Origin: Pelagovum sp. HNIBRBA483
Lineage (GTDB): Bacteria > Pseudomonadota > Alphaproteobacteria > Rhodobacterales > Rhodobacteraceae
NCBI RefSeq assembly: GCF_040931995.1
Contig: NZ_CP162412.1
Span: 434,001 to 498,000 of the forward strand
Direction of reading: 5' to 3'
DNA length: 64,000 nucleotides
The translations under genes and the position numbers were made by a program. The notes under the pieces are model-generated. The model searched no databases. It saw nothing but the letters and a program-made list of their open reading frames with translations, and had not been told where the DNA came from. This document shows, piece after piece, positions 10,065 through 18,096 of this stretch; the first letter of the stretch is position 1; every line of letters begins with the position of its first letter.

Positions 10065-10682
10065 ATGCCACACAGCTCAGAACAACCGAAACGCGGGCGC
10101 AAATTTGACGAGGTGCTCAATGGCGCGCGGGAGGTCTTTCTTTCGCGAGGCTTCGAGGGGGCTGGCGTGGATGAGATCGCACGCGTTGCGGGGGTTTCGA
10201 AGGCAACGCTATATAGCTATTTTGCCGACAAGGAGCAGCTATTCGTCGAGGTGGTGCGCAGCGAGTGCAAGCTTATGGCTGACGGTGCTGCGGCCAGCAT
10301 TGATGTGGGCGCGCCGGCTGCTGATGTTCTCTACTTTGTGGCGGAGCAGATTTTGCGATTCACGCTTTCTGAGTTCTCGATCAAGATCTTTCGCATTTGT
10401 GTGGCGGAAGCGGAGCGGTTTCCTAAACTGGGGCGGGAATTTTATGAAGCGGGGCCGCTCATGGGACAGCGGCGCCTTGTGGAGTTCTTCAAAGCGGCGG
10501 CGGAGCGTGGCGAACTGCGCATAACGAATTTTGAATTGGCGGCAGATCAGTTTTCGGAGCTTTGCCAGGCGCTACTGTGGCCGCAACTGGTTTTCGGCAT
10601 TCGAACCGATTTCACGGACGACGAAATTGCTGAGGTATCGAGCGAAGCTGTGAAAACATTCTTGGCGCGTTTTGCATCCTGA
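10065..10682 (+). CDS. TetR/AcrR family transcriptional regulator
   Basis: A 205-aa protein. The N-terminal TetR helix-turn-helix spans about residues 12-58 with AREVFLSRGF, VDEIARVAGVSKATLYSYF and ADKEQLF. The ligand-binding C-terminal half resembles the AefR-like class. The ATG at 10065 is preferred to an upstream GTG (10047) because AAAGGAGA lies 5-12 nt before it. The gene is divergent from mbfA across about 115 nt, so it may regulate itself, mbfA or a distant target; the sequence does not decide. Ligand unknown. Confidence 0.88.
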   Translation: MPHSSEQPKRGRKFDEVLNGAREVFLSRGFEGAGVDEIARVAGVSKATLYSYFADKEQLFVEVVRSECKLMADGAAASIDVGAPAADVLYFVAEQILRFTLSEFSIKIFRICVAEAERFPKLGREFYEAGPLMGQRRLVEFFKAAAERGELRITNFELAADQFSELCQALLWPQLVFGIRTDFTDDEIAEVSSEAVKTFLARFAS

Positions 10683-10689
10683 AACGAAA

Positions 10690-10712
10690 ATTCGGGGCCG
10701 ATGGCCCCGAAT
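10690..10712. terminator. Rho-independent terminator between the TetR gene and the class III ADH gene
   Basis: Perfect stem ATTCGGGGCC / GGCCCCGAAT with a 3-nt loop (GAT). On the minus strand it is followed by TTTTCGTTT, so it mainly ends transcription of the alcohol dehydrogenase gene, whose stop is 25 nt away. The symmetric stem may serve both convergent genes. Confidence 0.85.
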
Positions 10713-10736
10713 CGCAAGACGTGTATCAGTCGGTGC

Positions 10737-11849
10737 TTAGTAGACGACGACCGAGCGGATCGACTCGCCGGCGTGCATCAAATCGAAGCCCTTGTTGATG
10801 TCATTTAATGACAGCTGATGCGTGATCATCGGGTCGATGTCGATCTTACCTTCCATGTACCAGTCGACGATCTTAGGCACATCGGTCCGGCCTCTTGCGC
10901 CGCCAAAGGCCGTGCCGCGCCAGCTACGCCCCGTCACAAGCTGGAAGGGGCGTGTGGAAATTTCGGCTCCGGCGGGTGCAACGCCGATGATGATCGACTC
11001 GCCCCAGCCTTTGTGGGCGCTCTCGAGTGCGGTACGCATCACTTGAACGTTGCCAGTGGCATCAAACGTGTAATCCGCGCCCCCTTTAGTGAGGTTGACA
11101 AGATAGGCGACAAGATCGCCGTCAACCTCTGTCGGGTTGACGAAATCGGTCATGCCGAAACGTTCTGCCATCGGCTTTTTGTCGGCGTTGATATCGACGC
11201 CGACGATTTGATCAGCGCCTGCAAGGCGGAGGCCTTGAATGACGTTCAGGCCAATACCGCCGAGGCCAAAGACGATCGCGCGGCTGCCAATTTCGACTTT
11301 GGCGGTGTTGATAACCGCCCCGATGCCGGTAGTGACGCCACAACCGATGTAGCAGATTTTGTCAAAAGGAGCGTCCTCTCGCACCTTTGCCAAGGCGATC
11401 TCCGGCAGGACGGTGTGATTGGAAAAGGTCGAACAGCCCATGTAGTGGAGAATCGGATCGCCATCGAGTGTCGAAAAGCGCGAGCTGCCATCAGGCATCA
11501 AGCCTTGGCCTTGGGTGCTACGAATTGACTGGCAGAGGTTCGTTTTGGGGTTGAGGCAATATTCACACTCGCGGCACTCGGGCGTGTAGAGCGGGATGAC
11601 GTGATCGCCGGGCTTCAGAGATGTGACCCCGGGGCCGACCTCGACCACCACGCCAGCACCTTCGTGCCCAAGAATGGCTGGAAACAAGCCTTCGGGATCA
11701 GCACCTGAGAGCGTGAATTCATCTGTGTGGCAGATGCCTGTGGCTTTGATTTCCACGAGAACCTCGCCTGCGCGGGGGCCGTCCAGATTGACCTCCATGA
11801 CTTCCAGCGGTTTGCCAGCGGCGAGTGCGACGGCGGCTTTTGTACGCAT
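10737..11849 (-). CDS. frmA: S-(hydroxymethyl)glutathione dehydrogenase / class III alcohol dehydrogenase
   Basis: A 370-aa zinc-dependent dehydrogenase oxidising S-hydroxymethylglutathione (formaldehyde plus glutathione) to S-formylglutathione; it can also reduce S-nitrosoglutathione. Seen: catalytic-zinc ligands C40 and H62-E63 (GICHTDE, GHEGAG), structural-zinc cysteines C92, C95, C98 and C106, and the NAD-binding motif FGLGGIG. The ATG at 11849 gives the family length; the open frame extends 48 codons upstream with no similarity. The partner S-formylglutathione hydrolase is at 37441, not adjacent. Also called adhI, flhA or adhC in relatives. Confidence 0.95.
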   Translation of the reverse strand: MRTKAAVALAAGKPLEVMEVNLDGPRAGEVLVEIKATGICHTDEFTLSGADPEGLFPAILGHEGAGVVVEVGPGVTSLKPGDHVIPLYTPECRECEYCLNPKTNLCQSIRSTQGQGLMPDGSSRFSTLDGDPILHYMGCSTFSNHTVLPEIALAKVREDAPFDKICYIGCGVTTGIGAVINTAKVEIGSRAIVFGLGGIGLNVIQGLRLAGADQIVGVDINADKKPMAERFGMTDFVNPTEVDGDLVAYLVNLTKGGADYTFDATGNVQVMRTALESAHKGWGESIIIGVAPAGAEISTRPFQLVTGRSWRGTAFGGARGRTDVPKIVDWYMEGKIDIDPMITHQLSLNDINKGFDLMHAGESIRSVVVY

Positions 11850-11955
11850 AAAACTTCTCCCTCGAATAACTATGGTAAGGTCGCTGAAACGGATAGCGCG
11901 ATCAACCATAGAGTTTCTACCTTGATCGCATATTCGTTCGCGGAGGAGATTGGAA

Positions 11956-12246
11956 ATGCGCCGTTCACTACAGATAGTTTCATCAATTTGCATTTTGATA
12001 ATGTTGGCCGCATGTCAGACCATGGCGGTGCTTCCGGCGCTACCGAGCGCGGAGCAGGACACTTGTAATGCGGCACAGCACTCATCATTGATAGGCGCGC
12101 ATGCGACTGACCTTGAGCGAACGCTCATTCTTCAGCCGGTGCGCGTGATCCGCCCTGATTCTCTTGTGACGATGGATTTTCTGCCGACGCGCCTGAACTT
12201 TCACATCAACGGGCAGAATGTGATTGCGCGCATTTCTTGTGGTTGA
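11956..12246 (+). CDS. I78-family peptidase inhibitor lipoprotein
   Basis: A 96-aa protein with a lipoprotein signal peptide ending in the lipobox LAAC (Cys about 20). The mature part carries the I78 inhibitor pattern: DTCNA, SSLIGA, then [19 protein letters not shown] and a terminal ISCG; the two conserved cysteines could form a disulfide. Family members are small inhibitors of serine proteases, but bacterial lipoprotein members are mostly untested. The ATG at 11956 has GGAGGAGA 7 nt upstream. Divergent from frmA and followed by its own terminator, so apparently a single-gene unit. Confidence 0.8.
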   Translation: MRRSLQIVSSICILIMLAACQTMAVLPALPSAEQDTCNAAQHSSLIGAHATDLERTLILQPVRVIRPDSLVTMDFLPTRLNFHINGQNVIARISCG

Positions 12247-12255
12247 AAAAGCTTC

Positions 12256-12281
12256 GCCTCCGCGTGTTGGGGCGCGGAGGC
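12256..12281 (+). terminator. Terminator after the I78 inhibitor gene
   Basis: Nine-base-pair stem GCCTCCGCG / CGCGGAGGC with an 8-nt loop, 10 nt after the stop codon, followed by TAGCATTTTA. The T-tract is imperfect but the stem is perfect. Confidence 0.7.
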
Positions 12282-12290
12282 TAGCATTTT

Positions 12291-12357
12291 AGCGATATCT
12301 CGACGAGGCGCACTGGGTGGGGGCAATGATGACGCCCCGCCGAGTAAGCATATCGCT
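12291..12357. other. Nested inverted-repeat element, candidate structured RNA or operator
   Basis: A 67-nt intergenic segment can fold as one long interrupted hairpin: outer arms AGCGATAT (12291-12298) and ATATCGCT (12350-12357), then CTCG / CGAG (12299-12302 / 12341-12344), GCG / CGC (12308-12310 / 12338-12340) and an inner GGGC / GCCC stem. It lies between the terminator of the I78 gene and the DUF2794 gene, about 120 nt upstream of the latter. No open frame is evident in it and I do not recognise a known RNA family. It could be a small RNA, a leader element or a protein-binding site. Confidence 0.4.
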
Positions 12358-12479
12358 CGACTCTCTTGCTAAAGATGTATTGCGGCAGGGCTTGGAGCGG
12401 ATCGGGGCTTGATTGTGAAAAAATTAAGGCGAGCTTGAGGCGGCTTGATTTGTCTGGTCATCGGCGCAAGTCTAGGGGC

Positions 12480-12821
12480 ATGACTGTACAGATGGTACCT
12501 CCTTTCACTGGCCGACATGAGCAGGTCGCGTTTCATCGGACCGAATTGGCGATCGTGCTCGGCCTCTATGGCAGGATGGTCGCTGCCGGTGAATGGCGCG
12601 ACTACGGTATTTCGTGCTTGCGGGACGTAGCGGTTTTCTCGGTGTTCCGGCGCACAGCGGAGCATGCTTTGTACCGCATTGAAAAGCGCCCGAAACTACG
12701 CCTAAGACAGGGCCAATACGCGGTTATTGGCATGGACGGGCAGGTACTTAAGCGCGGGGATGACTTGCGCCAAGTTCTGCGTGTCTTGGAGCGCAAGTTG
12801 ATCCGTGCGGTAGAGAATTAA
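12480..12821 (+). CDS. DUF2794 domain-containing protein
   Basis: A 113-aa protein matching the alphaproteobacterial DUF2794 family as I know it: FHRTELAIVLGLYGRMVAAG, EWRDYGI, AVFSVFRRTAEHALYRIEK and LKRGDDLRQVLRVL are family-typical segments. Function unknown; no signal peptide or membrane helix. The ATG at 12480 is chosen, with weak AGGGG just upstream, because the conserved domain begins about 20 residues later; the open frame extends upstream without similarity. It converges on the aminopeptidase gene. Confidence 0.85.
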   Translation: MTVQMVPPFTGRHEQVAFHRTELAIVLGLYGRMVAAGEWRDYGISCLRDVAVFSVFRRTAEHALYRIEKRPKLRLRQGQYAVIGMDGQVLKRGDDLRQVLRVLERKLIRAVEN

Positions 12822-12831
12822 CGCCTCCTTC

Positions 12832-14211
12832 TCAACCCTTGGCCATACCCTCCAAAAAGTCGAGAAGTGCCCGCGCGCCTTGGCCAAAGCCGCCTTTCGG
12901 CCTTGAGGGTGCGGGGGCTTGCTGCCAGCCAAAGATATCGAAATGAACGTAGCGTGCATCGACAAAGCGCCGGAGGAAAAGAGCGGCCGTGATTGCGCCT
13001 GCTTTGCCGCCGGATGGTGCATTGTCGAGATCGGCAATACCGGGTTCGATCATGCTCTCATAGGCAGGGTGTAGTGGGAGCCGCCAAACGGGATCGAGGC
13101 TCTGCGCTCCTGCGGTGCTAATTTCGGCTGCGATTTGATCATCGTCAGTGAAAAATGGTGCGATATCTGCGCCGACGGCGACCCGAGCAGCGCCTGTCAG
13201 CGTGGCCATTGAGATCACCAGATCGGGGTCGGCTTCGTCTGCGAGCGCCAATGCATCGGCCAGAACCAAGCGCCCCTCGGCATCGGTGTTATTGATTTCG
13301 ACTGTCAGACCCTTGCGCGAGGTCAGGATGTCCTGTGGTCGGAAGGCGTTACCTGCGACACTGTTTTCGACGGCTGGGACAAGGACGCGCAGGCGTATCG
13401 GAAGGGCGAGTGCCATGATCATGTGCGCAAGACCGAGGACCGTTGCTGCGCCGCCCATGTCCTTTTTCATCAACCCCATCGATGAGCCGGGCTTGAGGTT
13501 GAGGCCGCCGGTATCGAAACAAACGCCCTTTCCAACAAGCGTAACAGCGGGGCCGGTGGAGCCCCAATTCAATTCGATAAGCCGAGGCGCCCGATCGGCG
13601 GCGCGCCCGACCGTGTGGATCATTGGAAAGTTCTGTTCAAGCAGATCATCCCCGCGAATGGCTGAGAAACTCGCCCCGAACTTTTCAGCCAAGCATTGGG
13701 CAGCGGCTTCCAATGCGTCTGGTCCCATGTCCGAGGCAGGTGTGTTGATCAGATCTCTGGTTAGAAATTCGCCTGCGGCAATGGCCTCGAGCCGGTCACA
13801 GTCAATGCCGATTGGCCTTGCGAGGCGGGCTTTGGGCTTCTCCTGATCGTGGTAGCGGGAGAAGCGGTATCCTTCAAAGAGCCAGCCGAGCGCGATTTCG
13901 GTCGTTAATTCCTGCGAGATGTCGCCAGAAAGCGCATAGGTGCCGGCAGGCAGATGCGACGCAGCCTTTGCGGCGCCAAACTTTGTTCGGAGGCGGGCTT
14001 TGGCATCGCCCAATCCGACTACAGCGGCGGAGACGTTTCCGTGAGCATCCGGGATAGTGATGGTTTGACCCAGACGTGCGGTAAATCCGTTCCCCTGAAT
14101 CCACGCCATTTGCCGGCTCGGCAAAGCCGCGAAGAAACTTTCGAGATCAGCGGATTGAACGGCGTGGAGAGGGATGTCGTTGGCAGAAGGAGCAGCGAAG
14201 GTCGCAATCAT
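12832..14211 (-). CDS. M17 leucyl aminopeptidase family protein
   Basis: A 459-aa cytosolic metallo-aminopeptidase of the PepA/PepB family, releasing N-terminal residues from peptides. The family signature NTDAEGRLVLADAL is present, with the metal-binding VGKGVCFDTGGLNLKP, MKKDMGGAA and SMATLTGA segments. It has a short N-terminal domain, resembling the PepB-like alphaproteobacterial variants more than classical PepA. The ATG at 14211 is chosen because upstream codons show no family similarity; only a weak AAGG precedes it. Convergent with DUF2794. Confidence 0.9.
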   Translation of the reverse strand: MIATFAAPSANDIPLHAVQSADLESFFAALPSRQMAWIQGNGFTARLGQTITIPDAHGNVSAAVVGLGDAKARLRTKFGAAKAASHLPAGTYALSGDISQELTTEIALGWLFEGYRFSRYHDQEKPKARLARPIGIDCDRLEAIAAGEFLTRDLINTPASDMGPDALEAAAQCLAEKFGASFSAIRGDDLLEQNFPMIHTVGRAADRAPRLIELNWGSTGPAVTLVGKGVCFDTGGLNLKPGSSMGLMKKDMGGAATVLGLAHMIMALALPIRLRVLVPAVENSVAGNAFRPQDILTSRKGLTVEINNTDAEGRLVLADALALADEADPDLVISMATLTGAARVAVGADIAPFFTDDDQIAAEISTAGAQSLDPVWRLPLHPAYESMIEPGIADLDNAPSGGKAGAITAALFLRRFVDARYVHFDIFGWQQAPAPSRPKGGFGQGARALLDFLEGMAKG

Positions 14212-14353
14212 GATAAGCCTTGAAGGAAGAAGTTTCGAGTGACGAGAGTAACGACCAATTAGATGGTCGCAAGAGCTATACGGCGTGGGAAAGCTCTCGA
14301 AATCGAGAAGAAAGCTGCGTATCAATTGGAAAAGCACAAAGTTGGATGTTGAA

Positions 14354-15004
14354 ATGAAGAATGCCAAACCCCTTCCCGACTATTTGGCGAAACGCTATCT
14401 GGGCTGGCGGGCAACGAATTATTCGGACAATCGCGCATGGTACAAGCGCTTGGCCGAGATCGGACAACATCCGCGCGCTATGGTGATTTCCTGTTGTGAT
14501 AGCAGGGTTCATGTGACGTCGATCTTTGGCGCAGATCAAGGGGAGTTCTTTATTCACCGCAATATTGCGAGCCTCGTTCCGCCTTATAACCCTGACGGCG
14601 AGTACCACGGCACTTCTGCGGCGGTTGAATATGCCGTCAATTCATTGAAGGTCGCGCATTTGATCGTGCTTGGGCATTCAAGCTGCGGTGGCGTGCGGGG
14701 ATGCTACGAGATGTGCTCAGGCCGCGCGCCGGAGCTGGACGAAAAAACAAGCTTTATCGGGCGCTGGATGGATATTTTGCGGCCAGGTTATGAGCGCCTT
14801 CCTGAGGGTGACGATGAGATGAGGCAAAGCACGTTGGAAAAAGAAGCTGTTCTTGTGTCCCTCGAAAACCTGATGACTTTTCCGTTTGTCAGAGAAGCCG
14901 TGGAAAACGAAATGATGAGCCTGCATGGGCTTTGGAATGATATCGGGGAAGGCACGGTGGAGTGCTATCAACCGGAAACTGGAAAGTTCGAACCGGTTCA
15001 TTAA
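14354..15004 (+). CDS. Beta-class carbonic anhydrase
   Basis: A 216-aa zinc enzyme interconverting CO2 and bicarbonate. Zinc and catalytic residues are seen in SCCDSRV (C47 or C48, D49, R51) and LGHSSCGGV (H108, C111). The family signature continues with DQGEFFIHRNIASLVPPY. The ATG at 14354 starts the protein as in close relatives; an upstream GTG (14285) would add 23 residues without similarity. No clear Shine-Dalgarno precedes the ATG. Followed by a strong terminator, so a single-gene transcript. Confidence 0.93.
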   Translation: MKNAKPLPDYLAKRYLGWRATNYSDNRAWYKRLAEIGQHPRAMVISCCDSRVHVTSIFGADQGEFFIHRNIASLVPPYNPDGEYHGTSAAVEYAVNSLKVAHLIVLGHSSCGGVRGCYEMCSGRAPELDEKTSFIGRWMDILRPGYERLPEGDDEMRQSTLEKEAVLVSLENLMTFPFVREAVENEMMSLHGLWNDIGEGTVECYQPETGKFEPVH

Positions 15005-15008
15005 TGCA

Positions 15009-15035
15009 CAAGGCCGCGCATTTAGCGCGGCCTTG
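15009..15035 (+). terminator. Terminator after carbonic anhydrase gene
   Basis: Eleven-base-pair stem CAAGGCCGCGC / GCGCGGCCTTG with a 5-nt loop, 4 nt after the stop codon, followed by TTGCAATATATTTC. Confidence 0.85.
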
Positions 15036-15058
15036 TTGCAATATATTTCTGGCTAATT

Positions 15059-15293
15059 TTATGCTTTGAGAAGGCGCAGGTTGCCGCGCCGCGCGACTGT
15101 TTTGAGTGGGCGCGCTGCCAAAGTCTTGAGTGCGTGAACGCGGCCGTTGCGCGCTTTTTGGGTCAAGGACATCGGATCATTCCATTTGTTGATCCCGGGC
15201 CACCACTCACCTGCAGGGAAAGTTTGGGGGGGCAAGCAGCAGGCCCGGGACTTCGACTTAAGCGTGATTTGATCTGGGTTGGGGGAAGATCAT
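15059..15293 (-). CDS. Small basic protein gene with apparent +1 frameshift
   Basis: No family recognised. On the minus strand AAGGGTGAG precedes an ATG at 15293 that reads only 11 codons before TAA. If one base of the five-C run at 15281-15285 is skipped, the frame continues as a 77-aa protein: MIFPNPDQITLKSKSRACC, then FPAGEWWPGINKWNDP, then a Lys/Arg-rich half ending RRGNLRLLKA and TAA. Ribosome site, initiator and long second frame fit together only with this +1 shift at CCC-C. Alternatives: a sequencing error in the C run, a pseudogene, programmed frameshifting, or only the last 37 codons (ATG at 15172, weak Shine-Dalgarno) being translated. A second run of seven C lies at 15226-15232. 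Tryptophan-rich core plus basic tail suggests nucleic-acid or membrane binding, but this is speculation. Confidence 0.5.
15193..15250. repeat. Inverted repeat within the small frameshifted gene
   Basis: Arms TCCCGGGCC (15193-15201) and GGCCCGGGA (15242-15250) flank a 40-nt loop that contains a second pairing CTGC / GCAG. It may be a chance product of GC-rich coding sequence, or an RNA structure that affects reading of the small gene, since it lies downstream of the shift-prone C run on the minus-strand transcript. Confidence 0.35.
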
Positions 15294-15344
15294 CTCACCC
15301 TTAAAATGTACCCGAGTTCGAGCGGCGCTGTCTTTTCCTCAAAG

Positions 15345-15364
15345 GAATGTTTTTTCGAACATTC
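15345..15364. promoter_or_regulatory. Inverted repeat upstream of the small basic protein gene
   Basis: GAATGTT (15345-15351) and AACATTC (15358-15364) are separated by 6 nt, about 50 nt upstream of the ATG at 15293, a suitable position for an operator. The stretch 15294-15504 is clearly more AT-rich than its surroundings and has no convincing open frame, as expected for a promoter region of a minus-strand gene. No known regulator is recognised from the motif. Confidence 0.3.
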
Positions 15365-15504
15365 GTATCGCAAACATATTCTAAAGATGTATTTTTTAGG
15401 GTCTTTTGCGGGTTGAGTAGGGTCATTTTAGAGATTCCATCTTCGGGGGGCGCCAATTGATTCTCGTAAAAAGTGTTTTTGGCGACTCGGCATCGCGGAA
15501 TCAA

Positions 15505-15530
15505 AAACGCCCGCCATTTGGCGGGCGTTT
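15505..15530. terminator. Terminator after asd
   Basis: Eleven-base-pair stem AAACGCCCGCC / GGCGGGCGTTT with a 4-nt loop (ATTT), 21 nt beyond the asd stop on the minus strand, followed there by TTTGATTCC. A compact, strong intrinsic terminator. Confidence 0.85.
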
Positions 15531-15551
15531 CGTATTTCGTGGAAGGGTCGC

Positions 15552-16574
15552 TTAGCCCTTTTGCAGTACTTTCTGGCCAAGCACCTCAGCGATTTGGACG
15601 GCATTCAGCGCCGCGCCTTTGCGGAGGTTGTCGGAGACGCACCAGAGATTGATACCGTTTTCAATGGTGCTGTCCTGGCGAATCCGGCTGATGAAAGTTG
15701 CGAAATCGCCAACACATTCTACTGGCGTCGCGTAGCCGCCGTTTTCCCGCTTGTCGATTACCATGATTCCCGGAGCTTCGCGCAGGATGTCACGGGCTTC
15801 TTCTTCATCGAGGAAATCCTCGAACTCGATATTGATCGCTTCCGAGTGGCCGACGAACACCGGAACCCGCACGCAGGTTGCTGTGACCTTGATCGACGGG
15901 TCGATGATCTTTTTGGTTTCGGCGACCATTTTCCACTCTTCCTTGGTGGAGCCATCGTCGAGAAAAACGTCGATGTGCGGAATGACGTTGAACGCAATCT
16001 GCTTAGGGTAAACGGAAGGTGCAAGTTCCTGACCCGGGACATACATGCCTTTGGTCTGATCCCAAAGTTCGTCAATCGCCTCTTTTCCTGAGCCGGACAC
16101 GGACTGATAGGTCGATACGACGACGCGCTTGATCTTGGCGCGGTCGTGCAGCGGCTTGAGAGCCACTACCATTTGTGCGGTCGAACAGTTGGGGTTGGCG
16201 ATGATGTTCTTCTTCGAATAGCCGTGAATCGCATCTGCGTTAACTTCGGGAACGATAAGAGGCACATCGGGGTCATAGCGGTAGAGCGACGAGTTATCGA
16301 TCACAACGCAACCTGACGCCGCTGCTTTCGGGGCATAGGTCTTGGTTGCATCAGAGCCGATGGCAAAAAGCGCGATATCCCAGCCCGTGAAATCAAATGC
16401 ATCGAGATCAAGGGTTTTAAGGGTTTTGTCGCCAAAGCTGACTTCAGTGCCGAGAGATTTTCGGCTGGCCAGCGCAGCGATCTCATCCACAGGGAACTCG
16501 CGCTCGGCGAGGATATTCAGCATTTCGCGACCCACATTACCCGTGGCGCCGACGACGACGACTTTGTAGCCCAT
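15552..16574 (-). CDS. asd: Aspartate-semialdehyde dehydrogenase
   Basis: A 340-aa NADPH-dependent enzyme reducing aspartyl phosphate to aspartate semialdehyde, the branch point to lysine, threonine and methionine. Seen: the nucleotide-binding GATGNVGREML (residues 9-19), the active-site cysteine C130 in NPNCSTAQM, and the VSTYQSVSGSGKEA segment. The ATG at 16574 is preceded by AAGGAG; the open frame extends further but without similarity. Single-gene unit with its own terminator. Confidence 0.96.
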   Translation of the reverse strand: MGYKVVVVGATGNVGREMLNILAEREFPVDEIAALASRKSLGTEVSFGDKTLKTLDLDAFDFTGWDIALFAIGSDATKTYAPKAAASGCVVIDNSSLYRYDPDVPLIVPEVNADAIHGYSKKNIIANPNCSTAQMVVALKPLHDRAKIKRVVVSTYQSVSGSGKEAIDELWDQTKGMYVPGQELAPSVYPKQIAFNVIPHIDVFLDDGSTKEEWKMVAETKKIIDPSIKVTATCVRVPVFVGHSEAINIEFEDFLDEEEARDILREAPGIMVIDKRENGGYATPVECVGDFATFISRIRQDSTIENGINLWCVSDNLRKGAALNAVQIAEVLGQKVLQKG

Positions 16575-16663
16575 TGGCTTTGCTCCTTCATTGAGACGGG
16601 CGCGTCTTATAAGGAACAAAGGCCAAGTAAAAGGGGAAAGCCGAAATATGCCTCCAAAAGCCA

Positions 16664-18019
16664 CTACATTGCGCGGCTATGGCGGCCGTCGGGCATTTGG
16701 TAGGCATCAATCTCTTGTGCGGCGAGACGCGCGATGAGGCGCGCATCCCTGATCAAACGAATTTTTGATCCCGTGACCTCGATGTGATCGGCAAACCGCA
16801 ACCTAAGTGATGTCGTCATGTCGAAGATTGCGAGTTGGGTCGTGCCGAAGCGATGGGCAAGCGAGGCGGCATCCAATTCGAAATTGCACATTAGCTCGTC
16901 AATCATCGTGCCACGCAGTTGATCGTCTGCGCTCATCGTGTGCCCGCGTGCGGTCGCAAGGTGCCCGTCTTCAATTGCCGCAGCGTATTTGGACGAGGTG
17001 GAGTGGTTTTGCGCGTAGCCTTGGGGGTAGCGCGAAATGGCAGACGCTCCAAAGCCGATCAGCACGTCAGCGCTATCTTCCGTGTAGCCCTGAAAGTTGC
17101 GGCGCATCGTCCCGTCCCGCGCGGCGACGGCGAGGCTGTCGTCAGGGCGGGCATAGTGATCAATGCCGATTTCTTCGTATCCGTCCCAAACGAACAGTTT
17201 GCGCGCGATTTCAAAAAGCTTCAGCCGATCTTCGGCGTGGGGCAAGGCCTCACTTGGGATCATCACCTGCCGCTTCGCCATCCACGGCACATGGGCGTAG
17301 CCGTAGAGCGCGACACGGTCAGGCGCTAGGGAAAGCACTTTTTGCACCGAGTCGGTCAAGCGGGCATTTGTTTGATGGGGCAGGCCATAGAGAATATCCA
17401 TGTTGAGCGAATTTACGCCAGCTTCGTGCAACATGTGGACCACGTTCTTGGTGTCTTCGTAGCTTTGCTGGCGACCGATGGAATCCTGCACAAGCGGGTC
17501 GAAATCTTGCACGCCGATTGACGCACGGGTCATACCGATTTTGCGCAATGCGTCGATACGCTCTTGATCCACTTCGGTGGGGTCGATCTCCACCGAAAAT
17601 TCCAGATCGTCCGATTTCGGGCGGAAGTTGTTGACCAGTTCACCGAGCCGTTCGATCAGGCTGGGGTCGAGGATGGTTGGCGTGCCGCCGCCTAAGTGAA
17701 TGTGGCTGACCTTCACGTCTTTGGGAAGGTACTTGTCCACAATCTCGAACTCTTTGGCGATCTGCGCGAGGTAAGGGACCAAAGGACGGTTTGTTGACGT
17801 GCCTTGGGTGCGGCAGGCGCAGAACCAGCAGAGCCTTCGGCAATATGGGATATGCACATAGAGAGAAACGCGCCCTTTGATCGGAACTGCTGACAGCCAT
17901 TTTGCTGTTGTTTCAGGGCCGTTGGCCTCCGTGAAATGATTGGCTGGCGGATAGGATGTGTAGCGGGGGACACGGGCGTCAAAAAGTCCAAGCTCTCGAA
18001 GGTCGCTATGTGTGGTCAT
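16664..18019 (-). CDS. hemN: Oxygen-independent coproporphyrinogen III oxidase
   Basis: A 451-aa radical SAM enzyme that decarboxylates coproporphyrinogen III to protoporphyrinogen IX without oxygen, in haem and tetrapyrrole synthesis. The cluster cysteines are C60, C64 and C67 (PYCRRLCWFC), and HLGGGTPT and SIGVQDF are HemN-typical. The RYTSYPPANHF start region marks a true HemN rather than a HemW-like protein. The ATG at 18019 is chosen on family length. It is divergent from fnrL, an arrangement known from Rhodobacter (hemZ/fnrL), and probably under oxygen control. No full FNR box is visible in the 77-nt intergenic region. Confidence 0.94.
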   Translation of the reverse strand: MTTHSDLRELGLFDARVPRYTSYPPANHFTEANGPETTAKWLSAVPIKGRVSLYVHIPYCRRLCWFCACRTQGTSTNRPLVPYLAQIAKEFEIVDKYLPKDVKVSHIHLGGGTPTILDPSLIERLGELVNNFRPKSDDLEFSVEIDPTEVDQERIDALRKIGMTRASIGVQDFDPLVQDSIGRQQSYEDTKNVVHMLHEAGVNSLNMDILYGLPHQTNARLTDSVQKVLSLAPDRVALYGYAHVPWMAKRQVMIPSEALPHAEDRLKLFEIARKLFVWDGYEEIGIDHYARPDDSLAVAARDGTMRRNFQGYTEDSADVLIGFGASAISRYPQGYAQNHSTSSKYAAAIEDGHLATARGHTMSADDQLRGTMIDELMCNFELDAASLAHRFGTTQLAIFDMTTSLRLRFADHIEVTGSKIRLIRDARLIARLAAQEIDAYQMPDGRHSRAM

Positions 18020-18096
18020 TGTTCTTATGATCCGGTAATCTAACCGAAATCTCCGTTGATACCGGAGACGGCAGTTGTTGCATTTTGAGGGTTCGA

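Noticed and set aside
14285-14353. N-terminal extension of carbonic anhydrase from GTG
   Set aside because: Extra residues do not resemble relatives; the ATG at 14354 gives the usual N-terminus.
15301-15504. Minus-strand open frame of 67 aa upstream of the small basic protein
   Set aside because: AT-rich region with no ribosome site and no similarity; more likely promoter and leader DNA.
18020-18096. Possible FNR box between hemN and fnrL
   Set aside because: Only the half-site TTGAT is present; the second half (GAGAC) does not match ATCAA.
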